Shown here piece after piece: positions 38,521-48,118 of a stretch of 64,000 bases of DNA. The DNA is from Rothia gullae (lineage in GTDB: Bacteria > Actinomycetota > Actinomycetes > Actinomycetales > Micrococcaceae). Within the stretch, counting starts at the first letter, position 1, and the number at the start of each line of letters is the position of its first letter. The position numbers and the translations under genes were made by a program. The stretch covers positions 19,358-83,357 of the forward strand of contig NZ_JANCOC010000009.1 of assembly GCF_024294905.1 (NCBI RefSeq), read 5' to 3'. Under the pieces are notes generated by a model, which saw only the letters and a list, made by a program, of their open reading frames with translations, had not been told where the DNA came from and ran no database searches.

Positions 38521-39329
38521 GTGTTCACCGTACAGGGCAAACCACACGCCGCATTCACACGCACCCAGCAGCTCTCCAACGAGCTTGCCTAACGCTTCCC
38601 CCAGTGCCAACCGCGGCTCCGGCCAGATCATTCTCACGACCGGTGACGGCACCGCCCTCACCGAAGAGTAGAAGCAGGTTGACGCGGGTCGCGCAGAAAT
38701 CGCCTCCAAGAAGGATGAGCTGGCTGAAGGCAAGAAGAAGCTGGACAAGCAGCGCAACCAGCTGCAGAAGACTGAGAGTGAGTTGCCTGCACAGCGTGAG
38801 CATCTGGAGCGTCAGCAGAAGCTCTACGACTTCACCTCCGGTTACCGTATGGTCTCTAAAGATTAGTCCACGGCGATTGCGACTGTCTCGTTTAAGAAGA
38901 AGATTTACGAGGTTCTGTCCGCCGAATTGCAGAAGGTCATGTCCGACATTGAGTTGGCGAACTTGCACGGGGCAACCGTCCAGTTCGACGCGAACCTGAG
39001 TGAATCCGCGCTTGGTGGTGGCTGCCGCGATCATTATGATTTCGGTGTTTGGCGGCTTCATCTTTGCTGATTCGACGATGATCCGCCTGATGGGCTTTGG
39101 TTTGGCGTTCGGTGTGCTCGTGGATGCGTTCATTGTGCGCATGACGCTGACCCCGGCGATTATGGCTCTGCTGGGCGATAAGGCGTGGTGGATGCCGAAG
39201 TGGGTGGACCGCCTCACTCCGAATATGGATGTTGAGGGAGCCGCGTTGAGTGAGAAGATGAGCGAGAATATTCAGCACGAGCGTGAGTCTGCTGTCGCCG
39301 ACTCGGGTAGCAAGCTCGGGTCAGAGTAA
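38521..39329 (+). pseudogene. Decayed MMPL-family transporter
   Basis: Fragments of one MMPL membrane transporter remain in order. These are FTVQGKPHAA...LSNELA, then after a frameshift NRGSGQIILTTGDGTALTEE, a coiled-coil insert (KKDELAEGKKKLDKQRNQLQ) and STAIATVSFKKKIYE, and finally the C-terminal helices IIMISVFGGFIFADSTMIRL with FGVLVDAFIVRM (from about 39000). Two in-frame TAG codons (38669 and 38864) each fit a CAG-to-TAG change. Near 39000 the central part is deleted, and the N-terminus is missing. It lies just after a TetR gene. Confidence 0.85.
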
Positions 39330-39330
39330 A

Positions 39331-39377
39331 GTATTAGTGTGCGTTTGTGCGCTACGGCGCACTTTGAAGACTAATAC
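39331..39377 (+). promoter_or_regulatory. Nested RNA structure upstream of the fluoride-channel pair
   Basis: GTATTAGT (39331-39338) pairs with ACTAATAC (39370-39377). Inside, GTGCGC-TACG-GCGCAC (39347-39362) forms a hairpin with a stable UNCG-type loop. It lies 26 bases before the first fluc start. It does not match the crcB fluoride riboswitch as I know it, and no T-run follows. Confidence 0.5.
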
Positions 39378-39402
39378 GAGACGAAAGGGCAGGTGCAGGG
39401 CG

Positions 39403-39858
39403 ATGAGGAACCGCGCGAGTATCCGACAGTGGATAGGAGGCGTTCTGAACCGTGTGCCTGCCCCTTTTCTTGTCTTTTTGGGAGGCGGTACGGGGGCGCT
39501 GTGCCGCGTGTACACTCCCGGTGGCGTGCTGGTGGCGAACCTGCTGGGTTCGTTTACGCTGGGCCTGCTGACGATGGTGTGGAACGCCTACGCGCGCCGT
39601 GATGGTGAGGAGCGGATTCATTCGTTCCGCCTGCTCTTTGGTGCCGGCATGATGGGCGGCTATACGACATATTCGTCGATTGCGGCGGTTTTAGCGCAGA
39701 CGATTTTTCTGCCGTACACGGTACATACTCAATATATGGTGCTGGCTGTGGCGGTGCTGCTGGTGGGTGGTTTGGTTGCCGCTGCGGCGGGCATGCTGAC
39801 GGGTTGTTTTGTGGCGTCCCGCCTGGTGCCCGCTCGTGATGTTGAGGAGGGCCGCTAA
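39403..39858 (+). CDS. crcB: Fluoride channel subunit (CrcB/Fluc), first of pair
   Basis: This is a 151-residue membrane protein with four helices. LGGGTGALCRVY, GVLVANLLGSFTLGLL and GMMGGYTTYSSIAAV match CrcB/Fluc. Fluc dimers let fluoride leave the cell; two-gene versions form heterodimers. The ATG at 39403 was chosen over an in-frame start at 39283 that would run through the pseudogene end. The stop overlaps the next ATG (TAATG). Confidence 0.92.
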   Translation: MRNRASIRQWIGGVLNRVPAPFLVFLGGGTGALCRVYTPGGVLVANLLGSFTLGLLTMVWNAYARRDGEERIHSFRLLFGAGMMGGYTTYSSIAAVLAQTIFLPYTVHTQYMVLAVAVLLVGGLVAAAAGMLTGCFVASRLVPARDVEEGR

Positions 39859-40310
39859 TGTTTTTCGCTCTGATGGTTTTCCTATGCGGCGGTTTGGGTG
39901 CGATGACCCGCTTCTTCTTGGATAAGGCGATGTCGCCTCGCCTGCGCACGGAGTCGTCGATTATTAGCCCGGTGTTCGTGATTAACCTGGTGGGCTCGTT
40001 CCTGTACGGCCTGCTGATTATGCCGGTGTCTAATCCTCGCGCGCTGGGGGTGCACTATAACGCCACGGATCAGGTGGCGTTCTGGTGCACGGTGATTACG
40101 ACCGGTCTGCTGGGTGGGTTTACGACGTTCTCAACCGCCATGGTGGAGGCGCTGACCGCCCGTTCTGAGGGCAAGATGGTGAAGTTCCTGATGCTGTGGC
40201 TGGTGCAGGTTGTGGGTGCGATGGTGGCAGCTCTGGCGGGTGCGTTGCTGTTTGTGTTGCTGTTTGGTCGGTATATTGCGCCGGTGTTCCCGCCGGATGT
40301 TCTGTACTGA
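39858..40310 (+). CDS. crcB: Fluoride channel subunit (CrcB/Fluc), second of pair
   Basis: This is a 150-residue membrane protein with four helices, carrying CGGLGAMTRFFLD, FVINLVGSFLYGLL and GLLGGFTTFSTAMVE. It overlaps the first crcB by one base, so the subunits are probably made in equal amounts and form a heterodimer in opposite orientations. Confidence 0.93.
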   Translation: MFFALMVFLCGGLGAMTRFFLDKAMSPRLRTESSIISPVFVINLVGSFLYGLLIMPVSNPRALGVHYNATDQVAFWCTVITTGLLGGFTTFSTAMVEALTARSEGKMVKFLMLWLVQVVGAMVAALAGALLFVLLFGRYIAPVFPPDVLY

Positions 40311-40535
40311 CGGTGCCGGCTGTGGTGGTTCTCATAGTGTGTTTGGGTGCGTGTACAGCTTTTTCACAGTTTCGCCTAGGGTGAGCCATAGGGCGGTCTT
40401 TTACACTGGTGGTGAACGATATGCGGCGGGCATGAATGGTCACCCGCTATATACCACCAAGAATACATGTTAGAACAGGCATATATGCAGGTGGGGTGTG
40501 TATAACTCACTCTCACGACCTAAGGAACACACGGC

Positions 40536-41177
40536 ATGCAGGAACTGCTCAGTAAACACATGATTGGCACCTTCGCCATCGAGATTGCGGCGCTTACTGT
40601 CGTACTCTCTATCATCGGATTTATTGGTATGCGCCTGCGCGCCAAGAAGACCGGTCGAGCGCACAGCATCCGCCAGTACCTACTGACCGCGTCCTTTGCG
40701 CTATTCCTTGCTTCTATTCTTTCTCTGACGCTGACCCCGATTGGCTCTTCCAATAGCGTCACGAACCCCGAGCTGTACTATCCGCGTTTCTATGTGGGTT
40801 GGAGCTGGCAGCAGGCGTGGGATTTGACTGCCGGCATGGGTCTGCGCCGCTTCGCAACGACCGTGTATGCGCAGCTCTTCTTCAATGTTGCCTTGTTCAT
40901 CCCCTTGGGCTTCTTTACTGCGGGTTGCCTGCGCTGGGGTCTGCGCGCCACGGCGCTGAGTGGCTTCGCGCTGTCGAGCTTCATTGAGTTGAGCCAGTTG
41001 ACCGGTAACTGGGGTCTGGCGGGCTTCACCTACCGCACTTTTGATGTGGATGACATTGTGAATAACACTGCCGGTGCGGTCTTGGGTGCGGTCTGCATCT
41101 GGGTGGTGCGCGCGATTCAGAAGCGCCGCGCGGCTAGGCATGACCGGGCGCTGACAAGGGCTACCGCCGCGGCCTAG
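40536..41177 (+). CDS. VanZ-like family membrane protein
   Basis: This is a 213-residue protein with about five membrane helices. The VanZ-family core is present: NVALFIPLGFF, SSFIELSQLTG and FDVDDIVNNTAGAVLG near the C-terminal half. VanZ-like proteins occur widely in Gram-positives, and some give low-level resistance to lipoglycopeptides such as teicoplanin. The function here is unproven. AAGGAAC precedes the ATG. It is a single gene followed by a strong terminator. Confidence 0.88.
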   Translation: MQELLSKHMIGTFAIEIAALTVVLSIIGFIGMRLRAKKTGRAHSIRQYLLTASFALFLASILSLTLTPIGSSNSVTNPELYYPRFYVGWSWQQAWDLTAGMGLRRFATTVYAQLFFNVALFIPLGFFTAGCLRWGLRATALSGFALSSFIELSQLTGNWGLAGFTYRTFDVDDIVNNTAGAVLGAVCIWVVRAIQKRRAARHDRALTRATAAA

Positions 41178-41218
41178 GAGCCCCTGAAAGTCCCCATGTC
41201 CCTTCCGCGAGGTAGACG

Positions 41219-41284
41219 CAACAAACCCCTCATTTTCATAACCTGACCGGTATTGTGCAGGTTATGAAAATGAGGGGTTTGTTG
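41219..41284. terminator. Long perfect bidirectional terminator
   Basis: A 27-bp perfect inverted repeat, outer arms CAACAAACCCC and GGGGTTTGTTG, lies between the convergent VanZ-like and aquaporin genes. Confidence 0.92.
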
Positions 41285-41372
41285 TTTTTTAGATGAAACC
41301 TCGCCGGATAAATCTATTCAGATAAACCCGGCTCGATGAAGCCCTAGACAGGGAAGTTCTCGGGCGGGAAGA

Positions 41373-42380
41373 CTAGTCGTCCTCGGTCAGCCGGTTCACG
41401 ACGCGGGTGCTGCGGTTGCCCTTCACCTCTTCGGGGAGCAGAATCGGCATGGAACCGGTCGGCGTGTAGGTTGCCGCGCGTGCCGCCGCGGTAGCGTGGG
41501 TGTCCTCAAACTCGGGGATGACCTCGGAGCTGGGGGCACGGTACAGGTGGCTATTAGCCCACCATGCGAAGAGCAGAACCACAATCGCTAGAGCGCTGGA
41601 GACGAACAGCCACGGGCTGACCTGACCCTCGTAGTAGAGCTTGAAGAACGCGCCACCCATGAAACCGCCGGCAATCGGGCCGCAGATCGGAACCCACGCG
41701 TAGAACCAGCGCGAAGCGCCCTTATCGTGGAGGGGCAGCAGGGCGTGCATGAGGCGCGGACCGAAGTCACGGGCGGGGTTCAGGGCGTAGCCGGTCTGAC
41801 CGCCCAGGCCGATGACGAGCACTGCGACCATGAAGCCGAAGGCGAGGGGCTTGAGCACGTCGTTGAGGTTGAGAGAGAGCTCCACACCGCCGCTGATGGA
41901 CGGCTTGAAGTTCACGCCGGTGTACAGTGCTGAGAAGACCAGCATGAACGTGCCAATCATTTCGGAGAGTGCATTGGTGAAGTAGTTGTGAATAGCGGGG
42001 ACGGTGCCGAAAACGCCGAGCTTAATCTTCTTATCGGCGGTTGCTTTCCAGTGCGGCAGGTAGTTGAGGTAAACCAGTCCGGCGCCGACCATTGCGCCGA
42101 TGACCTGGGCGATGATGTAGCCGGGAACCTTCTCCCAGGGGAACTCTCCGTAGGCTGCCAGACCGATGGACACGGCGGGGTTGAGGTGGCCACCGGAGTA
42201 GGCGTGGGAGGCGTAGACGCCGAAGGTGACGGCGAAGCCCCAACCGAAGGCGATGGTGAAGAAGTTGTCGCCGTGGCCTTTGGATCGGCGAAGTTCGACG
42301 TTGGCGATGACGCCGCAGCCGATGGTGCACATGATGAGCGTGCCGAGGAATTCGGCGAGGTAGGGGCTGATGGTGTACAC
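41373..42380 (-). CDS. glpF: Glycerol facilitator (MIP/aquaporin family)
   Basis: This is a 335-residue channel with six helices and two half-helices. The two NPA motifs lie at 67-69 (GGHLNPAVS) and 201-203 (YALNPARDFGPR). The Asp after NPAR (Asp205) marks the glycerol-conducting subgroup. The C-terminal 60 residues are an extra hydrophilic tail. The start is GTG after AAGGACA. No glpK or glpD is adjacent, so regulation by glycerol use is not visible here. Confidence 0.93.
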   Translation of the reverse strand: MYTISPYLAEFLGTLIMCTIGCGVIANVELRRSKGHGDNFFTIAFGWGFAVTFGVYASHAYSGGHLNPAVSIGLAAYGEFPWEKVPGYIIAQVIGAMVGAGLVYLNYLPHWKATADKKIKLGVFGTVPAIHNYFTNALSEMIGTFMLVFSALYTGVNFKPSISGGVELSLNLNDVLKPLAFGFMVAVLVIGLGGQTGYALNPARDFGPRLMHALLPLHDKGASRWFYAWVPICGPIAGGFMGGAFFKLYYEGQVSPWLFVSSALAIVVLLFAWWANSHLYRAPSSEVIPEFEDTHATAAARAATYTPTGSMPILLPEEVKGNRSTRVVNRLTEDD

Positions 42381-42872
42381 GGGGTGTCCTTCAGGTAGTG
42401 AACTGCGGGTGCGCAGTGCCGAGCGTGAGGGAGGTGTGGTTTTGTGTGGGGTTGTGCCGCCCGAGTAGCGTGTTTAACCTTTGGCATCTATGGAACCCTG
42501 AATACCCTAGAAGGGCAATACTTTAGTGTTATTTCACCCTTAGACATAAGCGATTTTTCGGGTTTTTCATTTAAAAATAAATGTGGAAGATGAGGGGAAA
42601 ACCGGTCATATTCCACACCTTGGACTCGCTCCTTCAAATCGCGGTTGAACCCATAGAGAAACTTACGAATAAACCCGTAATCAAACCAACACTCGCCCCC
42701 GCCATCAGCGCCCCCCCGCACCACCTGCCATCAGCACAGAATGCCCGAGCACCTCACGGGGTACCCGGGCAGTTTCTGTAATTTTTATGCGGCTCTTACT
42801 GTGGTTCTTGCGAACCGCGGTGGGCTGGCTGTTACGCCGCTACTCGGTTGTTACACGGCAGCTACACGGCTA
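42381..42872. other. Gene-free region between argE and glpF
   Basis: About 490 bases with no convincing gene. A hairpin built on TGCCCG/CGGGCA (42742-42771) may end the argE transcript. The glpF promoter should lie near 42400-42560, which is AT-rich on its right side. No operator could be named. Confidence 0.45.
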
Positions 42873-44102
42873 CTACTTGGCGCTCGCCCAGTCGAGAATC
42901 GCCTCGAAGAAGCGCTCGCATTCGCTCAGCTGCTCCAGCTCAATCCACTCGTTCGGAGTGTGCGCCTGGGCGATGTCGCCGGGGCCGCAAATGATGCTCT
43001 GCACGCCGGCACGCTGGAACTGGCCCGCCTCGGTGCCGTAGGTGACCTTCTGCGGTGCACCGTCGGCGCCCAGCCACTCGTTCGCCAAATGAATGAGTGG
43101 CGCGTCATCGGCGGTGCCCAGGCCCGGCACGGCGGCGAGTAGCTCATGCTTCACACCCACGCGGGAGGTGAGGCTACCGGGCTCCGCGCCAGCCAGCTTC
43201 TCGGCGCGTGCGGCGCGTGCCTGCAGATCGGGCAGGATTACCTCCGAAAGCTCGCGGTCAATACGCTCCACAAAGGACTCAGTGGTCACCTGCGGCAGGG
43301 TGCGCACATCGTACTCTACGACCGCCTGCTCAGCGACGATGTTGTACTGCAGGCCGCCGGTTGCCAGGTTCACGCTACCGGTGGAGTGGGGAATGATGAA
43401 CGACTCGTCGAACGGGCCTTCTTCCTCCCACTGGTCCGCCATATCGGTGAAGAAGGTGATGAACTCGCCGGCTGCGGCGACCGCGTTCACGCCGTGGGTG
43501 GCAAGGGAACCGTGCTTGGCCACGCCGGTGAAGGTGACGCGACCGCGGTGCGCACCCTTGTGCGCGGAGATAATGCGCATGCTAGAAGGCTCACCAACAA
43601 TCGCGTAGTCGGGGGCGAGGTCGCGCGCCACGAACTCCTCGATGAGGGAGGGGGCACCGATGCAACCGATTTCCTCATCGTAGGAGAACGCGAAGTGCAG
43701 GGGAGTGCGCAGCGTCGCCTCGGCAACGCGCGGCAGTAACCAGAGCGCAACGGCGAGGAACCCCTTCATATCGCAGACACCGCGGCCGTAGGCGCGGGTA
43801 CCCTCCACGCGCAGGGTGAACGGGTCGGCGTCCCACGCCTGACCGGCGACGGGTACGACGTCCGTGTGACCGGAGAGGATAACGCCGCCGCGAGTGGTGC
43901 CGTCAGCGGCAGGGATGGTGACCAGCAGGTTGGCGCGGGTGCCGTCCTCGTTGTAGGTGCGCACGCCGCTGTAGCCGTAGCGAGCAAATTCGGCTTCGAT
44001 GAGCTCAATAAGTTCCAGGTTGGAGGTTCCGGAGATGGTCGGGATCGCAATGAGCTTTTCGAGCCAGGGGAGGGATACGGGCTGGGTAGTTTGAGCCGTC
44101 AT
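42873..44102 (-). CDS. argE: M20-family deacylase, acetylornithine deacetylase type
   Basis: This is a 409-residue zinc hydrolase. Metal-binding motifs are SGHTDVVPV, GRGVCDMKGF and YDEEIGCIGAPSLIEE, and the dimerisation domain begins near GVAKHGSLATHGVNA. The family hallmark SVNLATGGLQYNIV and the C-terminal GTEAGQFQRAGVQSIICGPG with a histidine in AQAHTPNEWIE are present. It matches ArgE, which removes acetyl from N-acetylornithine. Many actinobacteria use the ArgJ cycle instead, so a broader amidohydrolase role is possible. It stands alone, not in an arg operon. Confidence 0.88.
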   Translation of the reverse strand: MTAQTTQPVSLPWLEKLIAIPTISGTSNLELIELIEAEFARYGYSGVRTYNEDGTRANLLVTIPAADGTTRGGVILSGHTDVVPVAGQAWDADPFTLRVEGTRAYGRGVCDMKGFLAVALWLLPRVAEATLRTPLHFAFSYDEEIGCIGAPSLIEEFVARDLAPDYAIVGEPSSMRIISAHKGAHRGRVTFTGVAKHGSLATHGVNAVAAAGEFITFFTDMADQWEEEGPFDESFIIPHSTGSVNLATGGLQYNIVAEQAVVEYDVRTLPQVTTESFVERIDRELSEVILPDLQARAARAEKLAGAEPGSLTSRVGVKHELLAAVPGLGTADDAPLIHLANEWLGADGAPQKVTYGTEAGQFQRAGVQSIICGPGDIAQAHTPNEWIELEQLSECERFFEAILDWASAK

Positions 44103-44246
44103 GACTGTTCCTTCTGTGCTGTGTTGGGTGCGCTGTGTTGCTGCGCGCTGTCGTGTGCCGCGTGCGCTTTATGTTCAGGGTACGCCGCGGGGCGGTATTC
44201 GTCGCCTCATGGTCGTCGAATACCGCCCCGTGACCCCTGCGCGGGG

Positions 44247-44789
44247 TTAGATGCTGTAGTTATTCACGTTCGAGTGGTCGCCCAGTGCGTGGAAGTTGCG
44301 CGAGTGGTAGACCAGCGGGGTACCTTCGCAGTCGTTTCGGATGAACTCTTCAACCTGCGCGGTGAAGACGATTGCGGGGCCAGCCTCAACGCGGCTGAGC
44401 GGGGTTGCGCGCAGTACGCGGCCTACACCGTGGACGAGGGGTTCGCCGGTGGAGACGAATTCCCAGGTGCTGGTGTCTGCGAAGCGGGGGTAGTCGTGGG
44501 TTGCGAAGTTCTTCGCGATGGTGACATTCTCAGCGTCGAGCATATGCACGAGGAAGGATGAAGCTGCAGCGATCTTTGCTGCGGAGCCGCTATTTGCCTT
44601 CAGTGAGAAGGCAATGATGGCGGGGTCTGCGGACACGGAGGTCAGCGAGGAGGCGGTGAAACCTGCGGGTGCGCCGTTTTCATCGGTTGCGGTGATGATG
44701 GCGACGCCTGCGGGCTGGTGGCCGAAGGCGAGCTTGAACTGCTCGGAGGTGTCGGCGAGGGGTGCCTGTGCTGCAATGGTTTCGGTCAT
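44247..44789 (-). CDS. Flavin reductase-like FMN-binding protein
   Basis: This is a 180-residue protein of the flavin reductase domain family. Key segments are FGHQPAGVAIITA, GFTASSLTSVSADPAIIAFSL, FLVHMLDAENVTIAKNFA and the tail HSRNFHALGDHS. Such proteins supply reduced FMN to two-component monooxygenases or act alone. No monooxygenase is encoded beside it, so the partner is unknown. Confidence 0.88.
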   Translation of the reverse strand: MTETIAAQAPLADTSEQFKLAFGHQPAGVAIITATDENGAPAGFTASSLTSVSADPAIIAFSLKANSGSAAKIAAASSFLVHMLDAENVTIAKNFATHDYPRFADTSTWEFVSTGEPLVHGVGRVLRATPLSRVEAGPAIVFTAQVEEFIRNDCEGTPLVYHSRNFHALGDHSNVNNYSI

Positions 44790-45181
44790 GATCGACCCTT
44801 TCTTCTGCGGCTGCGTTTGAGGGTTCGTCCTGTGGTGTTTGCTCTGGGCGACCCTTTGTTAAGGGGAGATATGTTCAGAGTAAAGCTAATGGGTGGTGAA
44901 CACCTTATTTATTGCCCTATGTTTCTTAGGCGAACCTTTCGTGACATTGAGCGTGAAATATTACGTCATAATCTTCGTCTTATGGGAGCTTCGAAGATGC
45001 ACTCCGCTGATTATCTCGTTTCGGGGTCTGAGTAGCGGGTTGTGGGTACTGTCCCTCTCTTCTGCGGGGTTTCGCCGGGGTAAAGAAGCCTCTGGGGTAT
45101 CCTTGATAGGTACTCGAAAGCGCGCCGCACCCCGTATTTGAGGGGTTTTTCGGTGCGTGAACTGTGGGGAGAAGAGGGTTA
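44790..45181. other. Gene-free region before the glycan locus
   Basis: About 390 bases between divergent genes. It is AT-rich from 44870 to 45000 and should hold the promoters of the flavin reductase and of the glycan locus. Small frames here have no ribosome binding site. Confidence 0.4.
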
Positions 45182-47185
45182 ATGAGCTGGTTGGCAACTA
45201 TTCCGCTGCTACTTTTTGCGGTTGTGTTGGCTTTCGGCCCAGGCTATGCGATGGGCTGGGCGTTGCGTGTTCCTGCACGTTTGCGCGTTTTTTATGCGCC
45301 GCTGCTGACGTTTGCCCTGGTGTCTGTCTCCGCGATTGTGCTGGGTAAAACCGGTATTCCGTGGAGTCTGATTTCTTTTGTGTCGGTCGCTGCCGTGTTG
45401 GTGGCTGCGGCTGCTGGTCTTATGTGGCTGGTGGGTCGCCGCTGGCCTGCGCTGACCTCCGCGGCCTGGTCGGGTAACGATATCCCGGTGGCCTGGCCCG
45501 TGATGGGTGCGGTGCTGGGCGGGTTCCTAGTGACGCATATGACCGAGGACATGGTGTATGGCCCGGAGGCTTTTTCGCAGAGCCTGGATAATTCCTTCCA
45601 TATGAATGCGATTCGCTGGATTCAGGAGCACGGGGATGCCTCAAGCCTGACCCTTGGAGCAGTCGCTGCAGCGAACCAGGAGCCGACGTTCTACCCGGCG
45701 GGTTGGCACGATTTTGTGTCCCTGATTTATAGCACCACGGGTACGAGTATTGCGACCGCCACCATTGTGACCGTGCTACTGGCTGCCGGCATTTTGTGGC
45801 CCTGCTCGCTGGTGGCGCTGAGCCTGAGCATCCCGAAGCTGCGCCGCCTGCAGGCCCTAGCTATTCCGGCGATGATTTGCGGTTTTGCGGCTTTTCCGGG
45901 CCTGCTACTGCGCTGGGGTGTGCTCTTCCCGAACCTGCTGGGCTATGCCCTGCTACCTTCATTTGTGGCGCTCATGGTGTACCTGGTACAGGTGATGGTA
46001 CGCCGCGAGTATTCGGCATCCCTATCGCTCGGTTTAGTCTCCCTGGTTGGTCTTGCGGGTCTGGCGCTGGTGCATCCGAATGCGGTGGTCTCTGCCGCAG
46101 CCTTTGCTGTACCCCTGCTACTGGCCGGGGTGACGTGGGTAGTGCGCTCGCGCGAGCTGACCTCTCGCCAGAAGTGGGTGGGTTCCATCCTGCTACTGGC
46201 TGTCCTGGTTGGTTGTGTAGGGGCCTGGCGTGTATTACGTCCCGCTGAGTTTGCAAGTAATACTTGGTCGCCGATTCTGACCGAGGGTGAGGCCCTCTAT
46301 CAGTTCCTCTTCCTAGGCTTGGAGAACGCCAACCAGCTGGGTGATACTTTCAATCCTTCTCATGTAGTGGGTTTCCTGGCGTTATGGGGTGTCGGGTATC
46401 TGCTATACAAGCGTCGTAACCTGTGGCTGATTGCTAGCTGGGCACTGATTGGTTACCTGTGGATTATTGCGGCTACTGTGCCGCGCGGTGACTTTCGTTT
46501 GCTGATGGTGGGCCCCTGGTACACTGACCACTTCCGCTTGGCGGCGCTAATCGTATTCCCCTCAGCAGTTCTGGCTGGTATTGGATTGGGTGGTTTCGTG
46601 GAGGGGCTGCTCACCTGGATAGTCCGTCGCGTTCCACGTACGGCGCGTCTGAATGTGGCGACGACCGGAATGGGTGCTGCCGCGGTGTTGGTTTTGGTTC
46701 TTGCCGGTCTGACTTCGCGTGTTCCTTCGGTGCAGGAGACAACGTTGGCTGTGTCGAAGGAATATCAGGTAACGCCGTCTTCTGTGGTTGTGACCCAGGA
46801 TGAGTTGAACGTCATTAATGAGATTCCGAAGATTGTCCCCAAGAGTGACACTATTGTGAATAATCCCTGGGACGGAAGCCCCTTTATATACGCATTGGCT
46901 GATCGTCACTTGACCAGTTACCACTTTGAGTTCCAGACCTCTCCGAAGTACGCGGCAATCATCAATAATTTGAAGGATGCCGCCACGAACCCCGAGGTGT
47001 GTCGTGAGGTAAAGCAATACCGTGCTTATTGGTACGTACATATGGAGAACCAGCTGAACTTCGGCCCTGGTGCCCAGAAGAATTACGATGCTCTGGTGGA
47101 GGCTAGCGCCACTGATTTGATGACACCGGTATATTCTTCGGGCTCTATTGTTCTGTACCGTATCACCGCGTGTGATAACTCTTAG
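45182..47185 (+). CDS. Large multi-pass membrane protein, DUF6541-like
   Basis: This is a 667-residue protein with about 13 membrane helices up to residue 520, then a soluble extracytoplasmic domain of about 140 residues (PKSDTIVNNPWDGSPFIYAL, VHMENQLNFG). This is the layout of GT-C-type membrane glycosyltransferases that use polyprenyl-linked sugars. It resembles the DUF6541 family of actinobacterial wall-polysaccharide loci. The ATG at 45182 follows GAGGG; an in-frame GTG at 45164 is less likely. It opens a run of glycosyltransferase genes. Confidence 0.75.
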   Translation: MSWLATIPLLLFAVVLAFGPGYAMGWALRVPARLRVFYAPLLTFALVSVSAIVLGKTGIPWSLISFVSVAAVLVAAAAGLMWLVGRRWPALTSAAWSGNDIPVAWPVMGAVLGGFLVTHMTEDMVYGPEAFSQSLDNSFHMNAIRWIQEHGDASSLTLGAVAAANQEPTFYPAGWHDFVSLIYSTTGTSIATATIVTVLLAAGILWPCSLVALSLSIPKLRRLQALAIPAMICGFAAFPGLLLRWGVLFPNLLGYALLPSFVALMVYLVQVMVRREYSASLSLGLVSLVGLAGLALVHPNAVVSAAAFAVPLLLAGVTWVVRSRELTSRQKWVGSILLLAVLVGCVGAWRVLRPAEFASNTWSPILTEGEALYQFLFLGLENANQLGDTFNPSHVVGFLALWGVGYLLYKRRNLWLIASWALIGYLWIIAATVPRGDFRLLMVGPWYTDHFRLAALIVFPSAVLAGIGLGGFVEGLLTWIVRRVPRTARLNVATTGMGAAAVLVLVLAGLTSRVPSVQETTLAVSKEYQVTPSSVVVTQDELNVINEIPKIVPKSDTIVNNPWDGSPFIYALADRHLTSYHFEFQTSPKYAAIINNLKDAATNPEVCREVKQYRAYWYVHMENQLNFGPGAQKNYDALVEASATDLMTPVYSSGSIVLYRITACDNS

Positions 47186-47204
47186 CATGGGATTTCTATC
47201 TTCG

Positions 47205-47242
47205 CGGGTGTAGGTTTAAATAACGGGTGTAGGTTTAAATAA
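47205..47242. repeat. 19-bp perfect tandem duplication
   Basis: CGGGTGTAGGTTTAAATAA occurs twice in a row directly after the DUF6541-like gene. Function unknown. Confidence 0.85.
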
Positions 47243-47380
47243 TTGGGGGCGGCGTGTATAGCGTCGCCCCTTCGTTATCCTTTAAATCCTGTACCGTCTC
47301 TACTGATAAGATGGAATTTGGTATGCCCGCAGTGTATGCCGACATACACATACACGAAAGCAGGAAGGTATAAGCACTGC

Positions 47381-48118
47381 ATGAACTCTGAGGTACTTTC
47401 GCAGACTCCTCGAACACTCATTATCATGCCAGCATGGAACGAGGAGGAGGTGATTGGCGGGACGATTGAGGAACTTTTCCGCATGATGCCTGAGGTCGAC
47501 CTGGTGGTCGTCAATGATGGGTCCACCGACCGCACCTCTGAGATTGCGCGCGCTGCCGGCGCTTTCGTGATTGATCTTCCCTACAACATGGGTATCGGTG
47601 GCGCTTTGCGGACCGGCTACAAGTATGCTCGCCAGGCCGGTTATGATCGCGCAATTCAGGTTGATGCTGATGGCCAGCATGACCCGAAGGGTATCCGCAC
47701 TGTGCTTTCTGGCCTGGAGGATGTCAACATCTCGATCGGTTCCCGCTTTGCTGAGGCGACGAACTATAAGGTTTCTGGTCCGCGTAAGTGGGCGATGGTG
47801 GTTCTGGCCCGTATGTTTACGATGATTTCAGGCGAGAAGTTCACCGACGCCACTTCCGGCTTCCGTGCGGCAGACCGCAAGGCGATTGAGCAGTATTGCG
47901 AGCATCTACCTGCTGAGTATCTGGGTGACTGTATTGATGCCTGCGTGATGGCGATTCGTTCTGGCTTGACTGTTAAGCAGGTGCCGGTTGAGATGCGTGA
48001 GCGTCAGGGTGGTACTCCTTCTTCAAGTCCGTGGAAGTCTGCGGTGTACCTGGTTCGTTCTTTCTTCTCGTTTGGCATGTCGATGACTCGCCAGAAAACG
48101 AATGTGGGGTCTAAGTAA
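47381..48118 (+). CDS. Family-2 glycosyltransferase (polyprenyl-phosphate type)
   Basis: This is a 245-residue GT-A enzyme that lacks membrane helices. It has IIMPAWNEEEVIGGTI, VVNDGSTDRTSE, NMGIGGALRTGYKYA and the metal motif DADGQHDP. This pattern is close to dolichyl/undecaprenyl-phosphate mannose or glucose synthases (DPM1-like). The ATG at 47381 was chosen because it gives the normal GT2 start. It overlaps the DUF2304 gene start to within one base, a pairing that is very common in glycan loci. Confidence 0.9.
   Translation: MNSEVLSQTPRTLIIMPAWNEEEVIGGTIEELFRMMPEVDLVVVNDGSTDRTSEIARAAGAFVIDLPYNMGIGGALRTGYKYARQAGYDRAIQVDADGQHDPKGIRTVLSGLEDVNISIGSRFAEATNYKVSGPRKWAMVVLARMFTMISGEKFTDATSGFRAADRKAIEQYCEHLPAEYLGDCIDACVMAIRSGLTVKQVPVEMRERQGGTPSSSPWKSAVYLVRSFFSFGMSMTRQKTNVGSK

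Noticed and set aside
39331..39402. crcB fluoride riboswitch before the Fluc genes
   Set aside because: A nested stem exists, but the conserved riboswitch core and pseudoknot bases I know are not present.
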